DNA of 64,000 nt from Methylorubrum rhodesianum. Lineage in GTDB: Bacteria > Pseudomonadota > Alphaproteobacteria > Rhizobiales > Beijerinckiaceae. Position 1 is the first letter of the stretch, and the number at the start of each line of letters is the position of its first letter. The notes beneath the pieces are model-generated. The model saw only the letters and a program-made list of their open reading frames with translations. It was not told the DNA's origin and ran no database searches. Positions 35,209 through 44,499 of the stretch are shown piece after piece. Both the position numbers and the translations under genes were made by a program. Location of the stretch: NCBI RefSeq assembly GCF_014199985.1, contig NZ_JACHOS010000002.1, positions 248,001-312,000 of the forward strand. The letters are read 5' to 3'.

Positions 35209-36066
35209 TCAGAGGCCGCCGAACTTGTAGTTGAAGCCGGCGCGGATCAGGCTGCCCTCGGTCGAGAAGCGCGAGGTGTAGGAGCCGCCCGGACCACCCG
35301 GAACCGAACCGACCAGAACGTTGCGGCTGCCGAGGTCGTAGCGGATGTACTCCGCCTTGATCGTGACGTCGGACTTGATGCCGAGGTAGCGGCCGAGGGA
35401 GAAGTAGGTCAGGAAGCTGTCGGCCGGGATCGCGTACTCGATGCCGCCGCCGTAGTTGTAGCCGGTCTCGAAGATCTTGCGACCGCCACCGGTGTACTGC
35501 AGCAGGGTGGCGCCCGGGTTGTAGAAGTCGGCGCCGTAGCTGACGTGGCCGAACGCCAGACCGCCGGTGCCGTAGACGAAGAACCGATCGAAGGCGTAGC
35601 CGAGCTTGCCGTTGACGGTGCCGAGGAAGTCGAGGTCCTGCGTGTAGACGCTGGCATTGCCGACCACCGGGTTCGGCGTGCCGTAGAAACCGGTCCGCTT
35701 GTCGAGGTCGAGCCAGGTCGCGTCGAAGGCGACGCCCGCCACGAAGCCGGAGCCGGGGGTGAACTGAACGTTGTAGCCGAAGCCGCCGCCGATGCGGGAG
35801 AAGCCGTCGACCTCGCTCTTGATGGAGGCGGCCCGGCGGCCGAGCGCGACGTTGGCGCCGGTGAAGGGGTCGTTGCCGCGGGTCTGGATGTTCGGGTTGT
35901 CGGTGAAGGCGTAGCCGGTGTGCAGGCCGGCGTAGAAGCCGGTCCAGGTGAAGACCGGGACCGGGGCGAAGGCGACCGGCGGAGCCTCACGGCGGGGCAG
36001 GTCGGCGGCGAGGGCCGCGGTGGTCGCGAGCGCTGCGGCGCTGCCCAGGAGGAGAGCTCTGATCAC
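35209..36066 (-). CDS. Omp25/porin-type outer-membrane beta-barrel protein
   Basis: The 285-residue protein has a clear signal peptide (MIRALLLGSAAALATTAALA, cut before ADLP) and the RREAPPVAF plus WTGFYAGLHTGY opening typical of the alphaproteobacterial Omp25/RopB-like barrels. Alternating aromatic strands follow, with a C-terminal FNYKFGGL strand. It is probably an abundant structural or porin-like surface protein. It is monocistronic and followed by the strong hairpin at 35144-35180. Confidence 0.92.
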   Translation of the reverse strand: MIRALLLGSAAALATTAALAADLPRREAPPVAFAPVPVFTWTGFYAGLHTGYAFTDNPNIQTRGNDPFTGANVALGRRAASIKSEVDGFSRIGGGFGYNVQFTPGSGFVAGVAFDATWLDLDKRTGFYGTPNPVVGNASVYTQDLDFLGTVNGKLGYAFDRFFVYGTGGLAFGHVSYGADFYNPGATLLQYTGGGRKIFETGYNYGGGIEYAIPADSFLTYFSLGRYLGIKSDVTIKAEYIRYDLGSRNVLVGSVPGGPGGSYTSRFSTEGSLIRAGFNYKFGGL

Positions 36067-36440
36067 GGGAGGAATCGCCTTTTTCTGGATGTGCTGATTT
36101 CGACGCTCAAGCTAGCAGCGTTGCGGTCAAGCTGCCTATGACTTTCCAGCAACACGCGGCCTGGATGCCGCTCCAGTTGCGTTCACGAAATGTTAAACCT
36201 GCAAGTACCGCGAAGTTAAAAGGCCAAACGAACGAGCTTTCGCAGCAGAGGTTCCCTCCGTCCGAAAATTCATGACACAGGTTCGTGGTGCGGCCTTGAC
36301 CTTCGGGGCTGAGGGATGCTTCTGGCCCGCAAGCCCCCGTCCGGCCAACGGCACCATCTCATAAGGTGCCGCGCATTTGCCGGACCGTTCCCGCGCGCGA
36401 TGTCCGCGACCAGCGGGTCCAGCGGGTGTTGGAGGCTCCA
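36067..36440. other. Divergent intergenic region before Omp25-like and pyruvate kinase genes
   Basis: This 374-bp gap holds both promoters. The part next to the outer-membrane gene is relatively AT-rich (around 36180-36240). The part next to pyk contains the inverted repeat listed at 36349-36371. No gene is evident in it. Confidence 0.5.
36349..36371 (+). promoter_or_regulatory. Inverted repeat in the pyruvate kinase leader
   Basis: CGGCACC and GGTGCCG form a perfect 7-bp dyad with a 9-base loop, ending 69 bp before the chosen pyk start. It could be an operator or a leader hairpin. Read directly from the sequence; role unknown. Confidence 0.4.
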
Positions 36441-37877
36441 TTGAAGCGCTCGCGCCGCACCAAGATCGTCGCCACCCTCGGCCCGGCATCCGATACGCCG
36501 GAAATGATCGAGAAGCTGTTCCACGCCGGTGCGGACGTGTTCCGCATCAATATGAGCCATTTGGCTCGTGAGAAGCTCCCCGAGCGGATCGAGGTGATCC
36601 GTACCATCGAGCGCGAAGCCAAGCGCCCGATCGGCATCCTCGTGGATCTCCAGGGACCGAAGCTGCGGCTCGGCACCTTCGTCGGCGACGCGGCCGAACT
36701 AGAGAACGGTCAGACCTTCGTTCTCGATTCGGATCCGACGCCGGGCAATGCCGACCGCGTCTATCTCCCTCATCCCGAGATCCTCGAGGCGATCGAGCCG
36801 AATCACGGAATTCTGATCGATGACGGCAAGCTCCGACTCGTCGTCACCGAGGTCAGCGAGGGCCGTGCCGTCACCCGCGTCGAAGTCGGCGGCCGTATTT
36901 CCAACCGCAAGGGCGTCTCGCTGCCCCACACGGTCCTGCCGCTGCCGGCGATGACCGAGAAGGATCGGGGCGATCTCGAAGCGGGGTTGGCCGCCGGGGC
37001 CGATTGGATCGCCGTCTCCTTCGTGCAGCGGCCGGAGGACGTGGCCGAGGTGAAGAAGGTTGCCGCCGGCCGCGCCCAGGTGATGGCGAAGATCGAGAAG
37101 CCGCAGGCGCTCTCGCGCCTCGACGAGATCATCGAGATCTCCGACGGGATCATGGTCGCCCGCGGCGACCTCGGCGTCGAGATGCCGCTCGAACAGGTGC
37201 CGGGTGTGCAGAAGCGGATCACCCGCGGTGCGCGCCGACTCGGCAAGCCGGTCGTCGTCGCGACGCAGATGCTCGAATCGATGATCACCGCGCCGGTGCC
37301 GACCCGCGCCGAGGTGTCGGACGTGGCCACCGCCGTGTACGAGGGCGCGGATGCGGTCATGCTCTCGGCCGAGAGCGCTGCCGGCCAGTTTCCGGTCGAG
37401 GCGATCGCCACCATGAGCCGGATCGCCGAGCAGGTGGAGCGCGACGCGCTCTACTGGTCGATCCTGATGGCACAGCGCTCCGAGCCCGAGCCGACCGCCT
37501 CCGATGCCATCGCCGCCGCGGCGCACCAGATCGTCGAGGCCCTCGGCCTGCGCTCGATCATGGCCTGGACCCATTCCGGCTCGACGGTGTTGCGTTTGGC
37601 GCGCGCGCGGCCGAACGCCAGCGTCATTGCCCTGACACCGAAGCGCGAGACGGCGCGGCGCCTCACCATGGCCTGGGGCGTGCACCCGATCGTCACCAAG
37701 GATGCCAGCGACGTGGACGACATGGCGTTCCGCGCGGCGAAGTTCGCGGTGCGCGAGCGCTTCGCCGAGATCGGCGACCGGGTCATCGTGGTAGCGGGCG
37801 TGCCGTTCGGAATCCCGGGCGCGACGAACATGGTGCGCATCGCCTTCGTCACCCGCGAGCACGCCGAGCGGGCCTAG
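36441..37877 (+). CDS. pyk: Pyruvate kinase
   Basis: The 478-residue enzyme converts phosphoenolpyruvate and ADP to pyruvate and ATP. Motifs seen are KIVATLGPAS at the start, the catalytic Lys region MAKIEKP, MVARGDLGVEMP and VVVATQMLESM, and the C-terminal regulatory domain. The start is chosen at TTG 36441 because GGAGG sits five bases upstream and the protein then begins KRSRRTK, as in the family. A GTG at 36366 in the leader hairpin would add 25 residues. Its end overlaps the convergent hydrolase gene by 4 bp. Confidence 0.95.
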   Translation: MKRSRRTKIVATLGPASDTPEMIEKLFHAGADVFRINMSHLAREKLPERIEVIRTIEREAKRPIGILVDLQGPKLRLGTFVGDAAELENGQTFVLDSDPTPGNADRVYLPHPEILEAIEPNHGILIDDGKLRLVVTEVSEGRAVTRVEVGGRISNRKGVSLPHTVLPLPAMTEKDRGDLEAGLAAGADWIAVSFVQRPEDVAEVKKVAAGRAQVMAKIEKPQALSRLDEIIEISDGIMVARGDLGVEMPLEQVPGVQKRITRGARRLGKPVVVATQMLESMITAPVPTRAEVSDVATAVYEGADAVMLSAESAAGQFPVEAIATMSRIAEQVERDALYWSILMAQRSEPEPTASDAIAAAAHQIVEALGLRSIMAWTHSGSTVLRLARARPNASVIALTPKRETARRLTMAWGVHPIVTKDASDVDDMAFRAAKFAVRERFAEIGDRVIVVAGVPFGIPGATNMVRIAFVTREHAERA

Positions 37878-38869
37878 CGCCTCACCGCCTCCGCCAGGGC
37901 CTCGACTTCGCGCACGAGCCGGTCGGGGGCGGTATAGGTCACCATGTGTCCGGCGCCCGGCAGCACGACCTGCCGGGCATGCGGCATCGCCCGGCTCAGG
38001 GGATCCGCCTGCAAGTTCGTTCGGACGACGGGGTCGGCCTCACCGGCGACGATGACGCTCGGGACGCCGATGGTTTCGTAGCGCGGCGCCTGCTCGGCGA
38101 GAGCGGCCGGCAGGCCGGCGAGATCCTGGATGTTGGCAAGCGCGGGGCCGGGCCGGAGGATTAGCGGCGCGCGGCTCGCCTCGACATAGTTCTCGACCGC
38201 CCGTTCCGGGCGGAAGACGCTGACCGAGACCGAGGGCAGGTAGTACAGCCCAAGCGGCACGGCGAGGGTGCGGGTCAGCAGCCACGTCACGGATGGCGTC
38301 AGGGCGATCTCCGCCCACCAGGGCAGCGGTCGCGGCGGAAACGGCATCGCCACGGGCGCCACGAGAACGAGTCCCGCCACCTGTTCCGGCCGGTCGAGGG
38401 CCATCCGCAGCGCGAGAGCCCCCGACCACGAATGGCCCAGCAGGATCACCGGCCCGGTCCCGAGCTTGTCGAGAGCTTGGCCTAGGGCCCGGCCCTGAAA
38501 GGCCGGCGAGGCGGCATCCGCGCCACCGATTCGGTCGCTGTTGCCATATCCCGGCCGGTCGAAGGCGATGACGCGGAAGCCCGCCCGCGCGAGACGGCGG
38601 CCGACGCCCTCCATCGGGTCGTAGGCGTTCGCCGAGGCGCCGTGGAGCAGCACGATCGTCGCCCGCGCATCCTTTCCGCCTCCATCCTCGAGATAGGCGA
38701 TACGTCCGCCATCGATCGCGACGCGTCGGTCGGCGCCCGGATAGCGAGCTTCGACTCGCCAGGCGATCAACCGTGTCGCGACGGCCGCGCAGGCGAGAAC
38801 CAGTGCGACGAGGGCGATCGCCGCCGCAGCGAGGCCGACGGCGAAGCGCAGGGCATCGGCAAGGCTCAC
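37874..38869 (-). CDS. Alpha/beta hydrolase
   Basis: The 331-residue protein has an N-terminal membrane anchor (about 8-33) and an alpha/beta hydrolase fold. The oxyanion segment LLHGASANAY, the nucleophile elbow GHSWSGA (Ser), an acid residue in AGEADPVV and the catalytic His in PGAGHMVTY are all present. Active-site residues are intact but the substrate is unknown. It runs with the TPR gene upstream (10 bp gap), probably as one unit. Confidence 0.88.
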   Translation of the reverse strand: MSLADALRFAVGLAAAAIALVALVLACAAVATRLIAWRVEARYPGADRRVAIDGGRIAYLEDGGGKDARATIVLLHGASANAYDPMEGVGRRLARAGFRVIAFDRPGYGNSDRIGGADAASPAFQGRALGQALDKLGTGPVILLGHSWSGALALRMALDRPEQVAGLVLVAPVAMPFPPRPLPWWAEIALTPSVTWLLTRTLAVPLGLYYLPSVSVSVFRPERAVENYVEASRAPLILRPGPALANIQDLAGLPAALAEQAPRYETIGVPSVIVAGEADPVVRTNLQADPLSRAMPHARQVVLPGAGHMVTYTAPDRLVREVEALAEAVRR

Positions 38870-38879
38870 GACGCGCGCT

Positions 38880-39482
38880 TCAGAGGTCGCGTCCCTCGAC
38901 CTCGGGCGTCAGCCGCTCGATGGCCTTCTTCAGCACGTCCCATTGCGGGTACAAGGCTTCCGCGCGGCGGAAGGCCTCGAGGGCGCGTCGCTTGTCGTCC
39001 TGGGCGAGGTAGAGCTTCCCCAGCGCCGCCCACGCCTCGAAATGGCGCGGCTCCAGCACGAGGGCGCGCTGCAGGTCGGCGATGGCCGTGGCGGAATCGG
39101 AGAGGCGCCAGAAAAGGGTCGCCCGCCGGCTCCAGCCCTCGGACCAGTTCGGCTCCAGGGCGACGGCGCGATCCATCAGTTCGACGGCGAGCGGCAGGTC
39201 GTTGCCGCCCATCGCCTGCCGGGCGCGGTCGGAGAGGAGATCGGCCGTCGCGCTGCCGGATCGGCCGAGACGGCGCTCGATCAGGGTGGCGATCGCCTTG
39301 GCCTCGGTCTCGTCACCGGCCTGCTTCAGGCGGGTGTAGAGATCTTCGAGGCTGATTGGCGGGTGGGCCTTGTGCTCCTTCTCGAGGCGCGGCTTGTCGG
39401 CCGCCGCTGCCGGCTGGTCCGTGCTCGCGAGGGCGAGGCCGAGGCAGAGGGCAGTCAGGAGAGGTGTGCAGCGGGCGTCCAT
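38880..39482 (-). CDS. Exported tetratricopeptide-repeat protein
   Basis: A 200-residue protein with a signal peptide (LLTALCLGLALAST) and at least three TPR-like helical pairs between about residues 95 and 190 (AVELMDRAVALEPNWSEGW, AIADLQRALVLEPRHFEAW, ALEAFRRAEALYPQW). TPR domains bind partner proteins. It probably acts in the periplasm. The hydrolase gene follows 10 bp downstream, so the two may share a role that I cannot name. Confidence 0.88.
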   Translation of the reverse strand: MDARCTPLLTALCLGLALASTDQPAAAADKPRLEKEHKAHPPISLEDLYTRLKQAGDETEAKAIATLIERRLGRSGSATADLLSDRARQAMGGNDLPLAVELMDRAVALEPNWSEGWSRRATLFWRLSDSATAIADLQRALVLEPRHFEAWAALGKLYLAQDDKRRALEAFRRAEALYPQWDVLKKAIERLTPEVEGRDL

Positions 39483-39557
39483 GGGTCCGGAGCTTCCACC
39501 CCGAACCCGGCTCCCGTCAACGCGCTTCGGTGCCGCGTCTGCCGCGCGGCGAACCGA

Positions 39558-39683
39558 TCAGCCCTGGCGGGCCTTGAAGCGCTTCTGGGTCTTGTTGATG
39601 ACGTAGACGCGGCCCTTGCGGCGCACGAGCTGGTTGTCGCGGTGACGGGCGCGCAGCGACTTGAGCGAGTTGCGAATCTTCAT
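39558..39683 (-). CDS. rpmJ: 50S ribosomal protein L36 (zinc-free type)
   Basis: A 41-residue gene. The product begins [20 protein letters not shown] and ends [11 protein letters not shown], as in alphaproteobacterial L36. The zinc-binding Cys/His set of the classical C+ form is absent, so this is the C-minus (YkgO-like) type, which needs no zinc. It is a stand-alone gene after the TPR gene's promoter region. Confidence 0.96.
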   Translation of the reverse strand: MKIRNSLKSLRARHRDNQLVRRKGRVYVINKTQKRFKARQG

Positions 39684-39836
39684 CGGTCTCACATCGGCAC
39701 GGATTCGAGACCGGCCGCCTGTTGTTCAAGGTGTCTCGAAGGGACGGAGCGCCGCGAGGACGCTCCGGCGATGACGTCAGCGACATCGCGGGGAGGCGGT
39801 CGCCTTATCAGACAACCCGCCTGCGAGGCAAGATTG

Positions 39837-41198
39837 TCAGCGCTCGCGCCACGCTTTGGCGATCTGATCGGTCAGCGGCTTGGTGAGGTAGGACAGCACC
39901 GAGCGCTCGCCGATCTGCGTGTAGGACTCGACCGGCATGCCCGGCACCAGACGCAGACCCGCGAGTCGCTCCTTCTGATCCTCGCGGATGCGGATGCGCG
40001 CCGTGTAGTAGCTCTGCCCGGTCTTGGGGTCCTGGGTCACATCGGCCGAGACCCGCACCACCTCGCCGTCGATTTCCGGCGTCGTGCGCGTGTTGAAGGC
40101 GGGGAAGCGCAGCACCGCCTTCTGCCCGACCCGGACGTTGTCGATGTCCTGCGGCTGAACCCGCACCTCGACCAGAAGCTGGTCGGAGGCCGGCACGATC
40201 AGCATCGCCGGCTCGCTCGGGACCACGAGACCGCCCACCGTGTGCACGCTCATCTGGTGCACGAACCCGTCCTGCGGCGCGCGCAGCTCGACCCGCTTCA
40301 GCTGGTCCTCGGCCGCCACGCGCTTCTCGCGCAACTCCGACCACTTGCCGCGGATCTCCGCCAGATCCTTGCCGACCTCCGTGCGCATCTCCCCGTCGAT
40401 CTGGATGATCTGCAACTCGGTCTCGGCGATCTTTCCGCGGGCCGAGGCGGTGGAGGCGACGAGCTGGCCGCGCTCGCCCTCCAGTCGGGCGGCGTCGCGT
40501 TCGAGCGCCGTGACGCGCGAGAGCGGCACGAGGTTCTTGGCGTAGAGGTCGCGCACGCCGGTCAGCTCGTGACCGATCAGGTTGATCTCCCGGTCCTTGG
40601 CCGCGGCCTGTTTGGTGAGCCCGTCGATTTCCTGGCGCAGCTGGTCGACGCGCTCGCGCAGCTGCGCCTTCTGGCCCTCGCGGCCGGCGACGCGGGAGGC
40701 GAAAAGGCGCGATTCGCCGTCGATCAGCCGGGCGACGCTGGGATCGGTGTCGATGCGCGCGACGAGCTCAGGGGGGAAGGTGATGGTCCTGAAGCCGTCG
40801 CGTTCGGCCTCATCCCTGGCGCGGCGGGCGGCCAGTTCGTCCATGGCCTTCAGGACGATGTCGAGATTGGCCCGGGTCTGTGTCTCATCGAGCCGGACCA
40901 GCACGTCGCCGGCCGCAACGCGCTGGCCCTCGCGCACCAGAAGCTCGCCGACGACGCCGCCGGTGGGGTGCTGGACCTTCTTCACGTCGGTCTCGACCAC
41001 GAGCTGGCCCGGCGCGATCACCGCGGCCGAGATGTCGGTGAAGACGGCCCAGCCGCCGACGCCGAAGACGAGCGCGATCGAGAGGCCGATCGCGACGGCG
41101 AGGTGGCGCCGGATCGAGCCGTGGGCGACGGGCCGCGGCAGTGCCGGGGCGAGGCCGCTCAGGGGGGCGAGGGAGGAGGGGGCAAGCGTCGAGGACAT
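39837..41198 (-). CDS. Type I secretion periplasmic adaptor (HlyD family)
   Basis: The 453-residue membrane fusion protein has a single N-terminal membrane helix (about 33-55), a lipoyl half (VVAPGQLVVETDVKKVQHPTGG), a long coiled-coil hairpin (about 120-300), the second lipoyl half and a C-terminal beta domain (SYYTARIRI, PGMPVESYTQIGERSV). The PrtE/HlyD pattern matches type I secretion. Its ATG overlaps the stop of the ABC transporter gene by one base (TGATG). No TolC-like gene follows, so the outer-membrane channel must be encoded elsewhere. Confidence 0.93.
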   Translation of the reverse strand: MSSTLAPSSLAPLSGLAPALPRPVAHGSIRRHLAVAIGLSIALVFGVGGWAVFTDISAAVIAPGQLVVETDVKKVQHPTGGVVGELLVREGQRVAAGDVLVRLDETQTRANLDIVLKAMDELAARRARDEAERDGFRTITFPPELVARIDTDPSVARLIDGESRLFASRVAGREGQKAQLRERVDQLRQEIDGLTKQAAAKDREINLIGHELTGVRDLYAKNLVPLSRVTALERDAARLEGERGQLVASTASARGKIAETELQIIQIDGEMRTEVGKDLAEIRGKWSELREKRVAAEDQLKRVELRAPQDGFVHQMSVHTVGGLVVPSEPAMLIVPASDQLLVEVRVQPQDIDNVRVGQKAVLRFPAFNTRTTPEIDGEVVRVSADVTQDPKTGQSYYTARIRIREDQKERLAGLRLVPGMPVESYTQIGERSVLSYLTKPLTDQIAKAWRER

Positions 41199-42958
41199 CA
41201 GGCACTCTCACGAATCGTGGGCGCGGTTGCCGATCCGGCCGAAGACTCGGCGGTGACCGGAACCGGGGTCGGCGCGGGGCGCAGCACGCGCTTGAGGATT
41301 TCGTCCTTGGGCCCGAAGGCCTGTGCGCGGCCGTCGGCCATCATCAGAATCAGGTCGAGGGCGGCGAGCGCGCTCGGGCGGTGGGCGACGACGACGCAGA
41401 TGCCGCCGCGCTGGCGCACACCGAAGATCGCCTGCGTCAGCGCGTTCTCGCCCTCGCTGTCGAGGTTGGCGTTGGGCTCGTCGAGCACCACGAGGAAGGG
41501 CTCGCGATAGAGCGCGCGGGCGAGGCCGACGCGCTGGCGCTGCCCGGCGGAAAGCCCGGTGCCGCCCTCGCCGATGCGGGTGTCGTAACCCTCGGGCAGC
41601 CGCAGGATCAGTTCGTGGACGCCGGCCGCCTTGGCCGCCGCGATGATCGCCTCGGCGGGAGCGTCCGGCTCAAAGCGGGCGATGTTCTCGGCCACGCTGC
41701 CGGCGAACAGCTCGACCTCTTGCGGCAGGAAGCCGATATGCCGGCCGAGATCGCCGCTCGTCCACTGGTCGAGGGCGGCGCCGTCGAAGCGGACCTTTCC
41801 GCGCACGGGCGGCCAGACGCCGACCAGCGCACGCACCAGCGAGGACTTGCCGGAGGCTGAAGGTCCGATGATGCCGAGCCCCTGCCCGGCTCTCAGGCCG
41901 AAGCTGACATCCTGCACCACGAGCCGCGGCGTTCCGGGCGGGGCCACGCTGGCCCCCTCGACGGTGATCGTCTCAACGGGCGCCGGCAGGGCGTGCGGCC
42001 GCTCGTCCTGCGGCATCCGGGCCAACAACTCGGACAGGCGGTGCCAGCTCTGGCGGGCGGCCACGAAGCCCTTCCAGTTGGCGATCGTGAGTTCCGCCGG
42101 CGCGAGCGCGCGGGAGACGAGGATCGAGCTCGCGATGATGATGCCGGCACTGGCCTCGCCATGGATCACGAGCCAGGCGCCGAGCGCCAGCACGCCCGAT
42201 TGCAGCGCCATGCGGAACACCTTGGAGCCGGCGCCGAAGCCGCTTCCGGCATCCGCCACGGCCTGATGCGCGTTCATGTAGTCGCGGTTGGCCGAGGCCC
42301 AGCGGGCGGCGAGGCGCTCCTGCATGCCCATGGCGGCCAGCACCTCGGCGTTGCGGCGGCCGGCCTCGGCGAGGCCGTTGCGCCGCATGCCGTGGCCGGT
42401 GGCCTCCCGCGTCGGGCCCTTGCTGGCACGATCGGTGAGGAAGGTCAGGGCGATCAGGATGCCCATGCCGACGAGGGCGGCGACGCCGATGAGCGGATGG
42501 AACAGGAAACAGATCGCGAGGTAGAACGGCATCCAGGGCAGGTCGAAGAAGGCGGACGGTCCGGAGCCCGACAGGAAGGCGCGGATCTGGTCGAGGTCGC
42601 GCAGGGGCAGCAGGCCGTCGCCCTGGGTCACGCCCTTGAGGGGCGCGCGCACCACGAGGTCGAAGACGCGGCCGCTGAGCGATTCGTCCAACGCCGCACC
42701 GACGCGGGCGAGGACACGGCCGCGGATGGCTTCGAGCACGCCCTGGAAGGCGTAGAGCGCGAGCGCGAGCGCGGCGAGACCGATCAGGGTCGGCACGGAG
42801 CGGCTCGGGATCACGCGGTCGTAGACCTCGAGCATGAAGAACGAGCCGGTAAGATAGAGGATGTTCACCAAGCCGCTCATCACGGCCACCCCCACGAAGG
42901 CCGCCTTGCACTGTCTGAGTGCGGCGGCAATCTCGTTCTTGTCGCGCCTGTCGCTCAC
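41198..42958 (-). CDS. Type I secretion ABC transporter (PrtD family permease/ATPase)
   Basis: The GTG at 42958, with GGGGGAC upstream, gives about 586 residues: an export domain with five or six membrane helices (about 20-300) and a nucleotide-binding domain with Walker A GPSASGKSSL, signature LSAGQRQRVGLARAL, Walker B FLVVLDEPNANLD and the H-loop. There is no C39 peptidase or C39-like domain, so it should be of the PrtD/LapB-without-CLD type. No RTX or other substrate gene is in the window. An AT-rich region lies upstream. Confidence 0.93.
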   Translation of the reverse strand: MSDRRDKNEIAAALRQCKAAFVGVAVMSGLVNILYLTGSFFMLEVYDRVIPSRSVPTLIGLAALALALYAFQGVLEAIRGRVLARVGAALDESLSGRVFDLVVRAPLKGVTQGDGLLPLRDLDQIRAFLSGSGPSAFFDLPWMPFYLAICFLFHPLIGVAALVGMGILIALTFLTDRASKGPTREATGHGMRRNGLAEAGRRNAEVLAAMGMQERLAARWASANRDYMNAHQAVADAGSGFGAGSKVFRMALQSGVLALGAWLVIHGEASAGIIIASSILVSRALAPAELTIANWKGFVAARQSWHRLSELLARMPQDERPHALPAPVETITVEGASVAPPGTPRLVVQDVSFGLRAGQGLGIIGPSASGKSSLVRALVGVWPPVRGKVRFDGAALDQWTSGDLGRHIGFLPQEVELFAGSVAENIARFEPDAPAEAIIAAAKAAGVHELILRLPEGYDTRIGEGGTGLSAGQRQRVGLARALYREPFLVVLDEPNANLDSEGENALTQAIFGVRQRGGICVVVAHRPSALAALDLILMMADGRAQAFGPKDEILKRVLRPAPTPVPVTAESSAGSATAPTIRESA

Positions 42959-43075
42959 CGTTTTGTCCCCCAAAGCTCCATCACCGCCCGAACGAGCCGC
43001 CGATCCCTTCGCCGCACGACTCCTGCCGAATGGGCAGGTCATAGCGCGAAATGCGACTAAATTTCAGCACAAGGC

Positions 43076-43131
43076 CTCTAATCATAATGACTTACGCCAT
43101 TGGAATTAGAGTTATCTCAAACGATGACTTA
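43076..43131. promoter_or_regulatory. AT-rich repeat cluster upstream of the type I secretion operon
   Basis: An inverted pair CTCTAAT (43076-43082) and ATTAGAG (43105-43111) overlaps a direct repeat ATGACTTA (43087-43094 and 43124-43131, 37 bp apart). The base composition contrasts sharply with the GC-rich surroundings. The cluster lies about 120-175 bp upstream of the ABC transporter start, so it may be its promoter/operator. Confidence 0.4.
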
Positions 43132-43253
43132 AGATAGATTGAGTTCCTCAAGTCCTCGTTTGGACATCTCGGTGCGCGCATGTGCGGCGGCCGACGAGGA
43201 TCCGCGCGGTTCTGATTAAGGGCTTTAAAAAAAGTTGCTGTGACAGCGGAAAC

Positions 43254-43285
43254 AAAAAATGCCGCCGGCCCGAAGGGCCGACGGC
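43254..43285 (-). terminator. Intrinsic terminator of the puf operon
   Basis: Read leftwards, GCCGTCGGCCC, loop TTCG and GGCCGGCGGC form a GC-rich stem with one mismatch. It is followed by A and a run of six T in the transcript direction, 114 bp after the pufC stop. It closes the bchCXYZ-pufQBALMC unit. Confidence 0.85.
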
Positions 43286-43398
43286 TCACGGCGACAGGTC
43301 TGGCTCGACCGATGCCGATCGATGACGGAGTCTCCCGTCCGAATCAGTGGCGTGCAGGCTTACGAGATCCGCTGTCGCTTCGATCGGGGGACACCCGA

Positions 43399-44499
43399 TC
43401 AGGGCGGCGATGCGGGGGCCTGCGGAGCTGGCTCGGACGGGGCCGAGGGCGCCGTCGTCAATTCAGCGGTCGATTTCGCGAGTTCCGGGTAGGTTTCGAC
43501 CACGTGCGCGCCCGCCAGCGGTTTGCTCTGGCCGTTATGGCAGGTGGCACAATTCAGCTTCGGCGCGTCGCCCGTCGGACCGAGGCGATTGGGCGGGAAG
43601 GTGGACGTCAGCGGCTCGATGTAGTCGCCGTTGAGATCGCGCACCATGCGGATGGCGTGCCAAGCCAGGGTTCGTTGCGGCGTGCTCTGCGACCAGTTCG
43701 AGATCGCTCGGGTGTTGTGGCAGTAGGTGCAGTTGACCCCGAGCGACGACGACATGTGGATCATCAGGCCGTAGGTCCGTTCGGCGGCCTGAATCGGTTT
43801 GCCCTTGCTCTCCGGGAGAGCAGTCGTCGCGTTCACCCGGATCAGGTTCTCGTCGACGTCCTTCTTGCCGAAGAACTCGCTCAGCGTATCGTAGGGCAGC
43901 GAGGCGAGCCCGACGGAAGGCGAGGCCATGTTCTGCCCGTTGTTGCGGGCGATGAAGCCGGTCTTGTAGTTCGGTCCCGGATTCTGGAACCAGATATGCG
44001 CCGGCACGGGCTGGCCCCGGTGGCAGGTGTAGCAGGTCACGCCCGCCTCACCGACGTGGTTCTCCTTCCAGGCGGTGTTGATGTGCTGCACCATCTGGAT
44101 CATCCGCCGGGCGACCTGCTTCTGATAGAGGCTGTCGTCCGCCATGTTCTCGGTGTTGTGGCAGTAGGTGCAGCCCTGTTCCGGACTGACCCACTCCGTC
44201 ATCGAGGTCATCAGGCGGTTGAACTCCTCCACGCTGAGATCCTTGAGGACCTTCACGTTCTCGTAGACCGCGCCGGCCTTCTCGGTGCCGGCCTCGACCG
44301 GATCGGCCGGCGCTGGCGGCAGGTTGGCCGCCTTCAGCGCCGCCGCGCCGGCCTTGGTCTGGATCTGATCCATGCCCGTGCCGCGGAAGCCGTGCTGCTG
44401 GGCGAGGATCGGCGGTTTGGTCCACCCCGCCGTGCCGAACTGAGCGATGGTGAGGAACAGGGCGACGACGGCGCCCGCGACGACGAGCAGCGTCTTCAT
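43399..44499 (-). CDS. pufC: Photosynthetic reaction-centre tetrahaem cytochrome c subunit
   Basis: The ATG at 44499 gives 366 residues. The protein has one N-terminal hydrophobic segment ([19 protein letters not shown]) and four CXXCH sites (CTYCH, CYTCH, CTYCH, CATCH). Met residues in the preceding helices (RMIQMVQ, LMIHMSS) are expected sixth ligands. It re-reduces the photo-oxidised special pair from the periplasmic side. There is no lipobox Cys, so the N-terminal helix is probably the anchor. The Pro/Ala-rich tail is likely disordered. Its start overlaps the pufM stop (ATGA). Confidence 0.97.
   Translation of the reverse strand: MKTLLVVAGAVVALFLTIAQFGTAGWTKPPILAQQHGFRGTGMDQIQTKAGAAALKAANLPPAPADPVEAGTEKAGAVYENVKVLKDLSVEEFNRLMTSMTEWVSPEQGCTYCHNTENMADDSLYQKQVARRMIQMVQHINTAWKENHVGEAGVTCYTCHRGQPVPAHIWFQNPGPNYKTGFIARNNGQNMASPSVGLASLPYDTLSEFFGKKDVDENLIRVNATTALPESKGKPIQAAERTYGLMIHMSSSLGVNCTYCHNTRAISNWSQSTPQRTLAWHAIRMVRDLNGDYIEPLTSTFPPNRLGPTGDAPKLNCATCHNGQSKPLAGAHVVETYPELAKSTAELTTAPSAPSEPAPQAPASPP

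Larger units (their letters stand above)
42959..43398. other. Intergenic region between type I secretion operon and pufC
   Basis: This 440-bp region is unusually AT-rich in its middle (about 43040-43140 and 43215-43260). It carries the repeat cluster at 43076-43131 and the puf terminator at 43254-43285. I see no gene in it. Confidence 0.6.

Noticed and set aside
38943..41510. 855-codon open frame on the plus strand over the HlyD and TPR genes
   Set aside because: It runs antisense to well-supported genes and has low-complexity His/Arg/Asp/Gly composition typical of reversed high-GC coding sequence. No family motifs.
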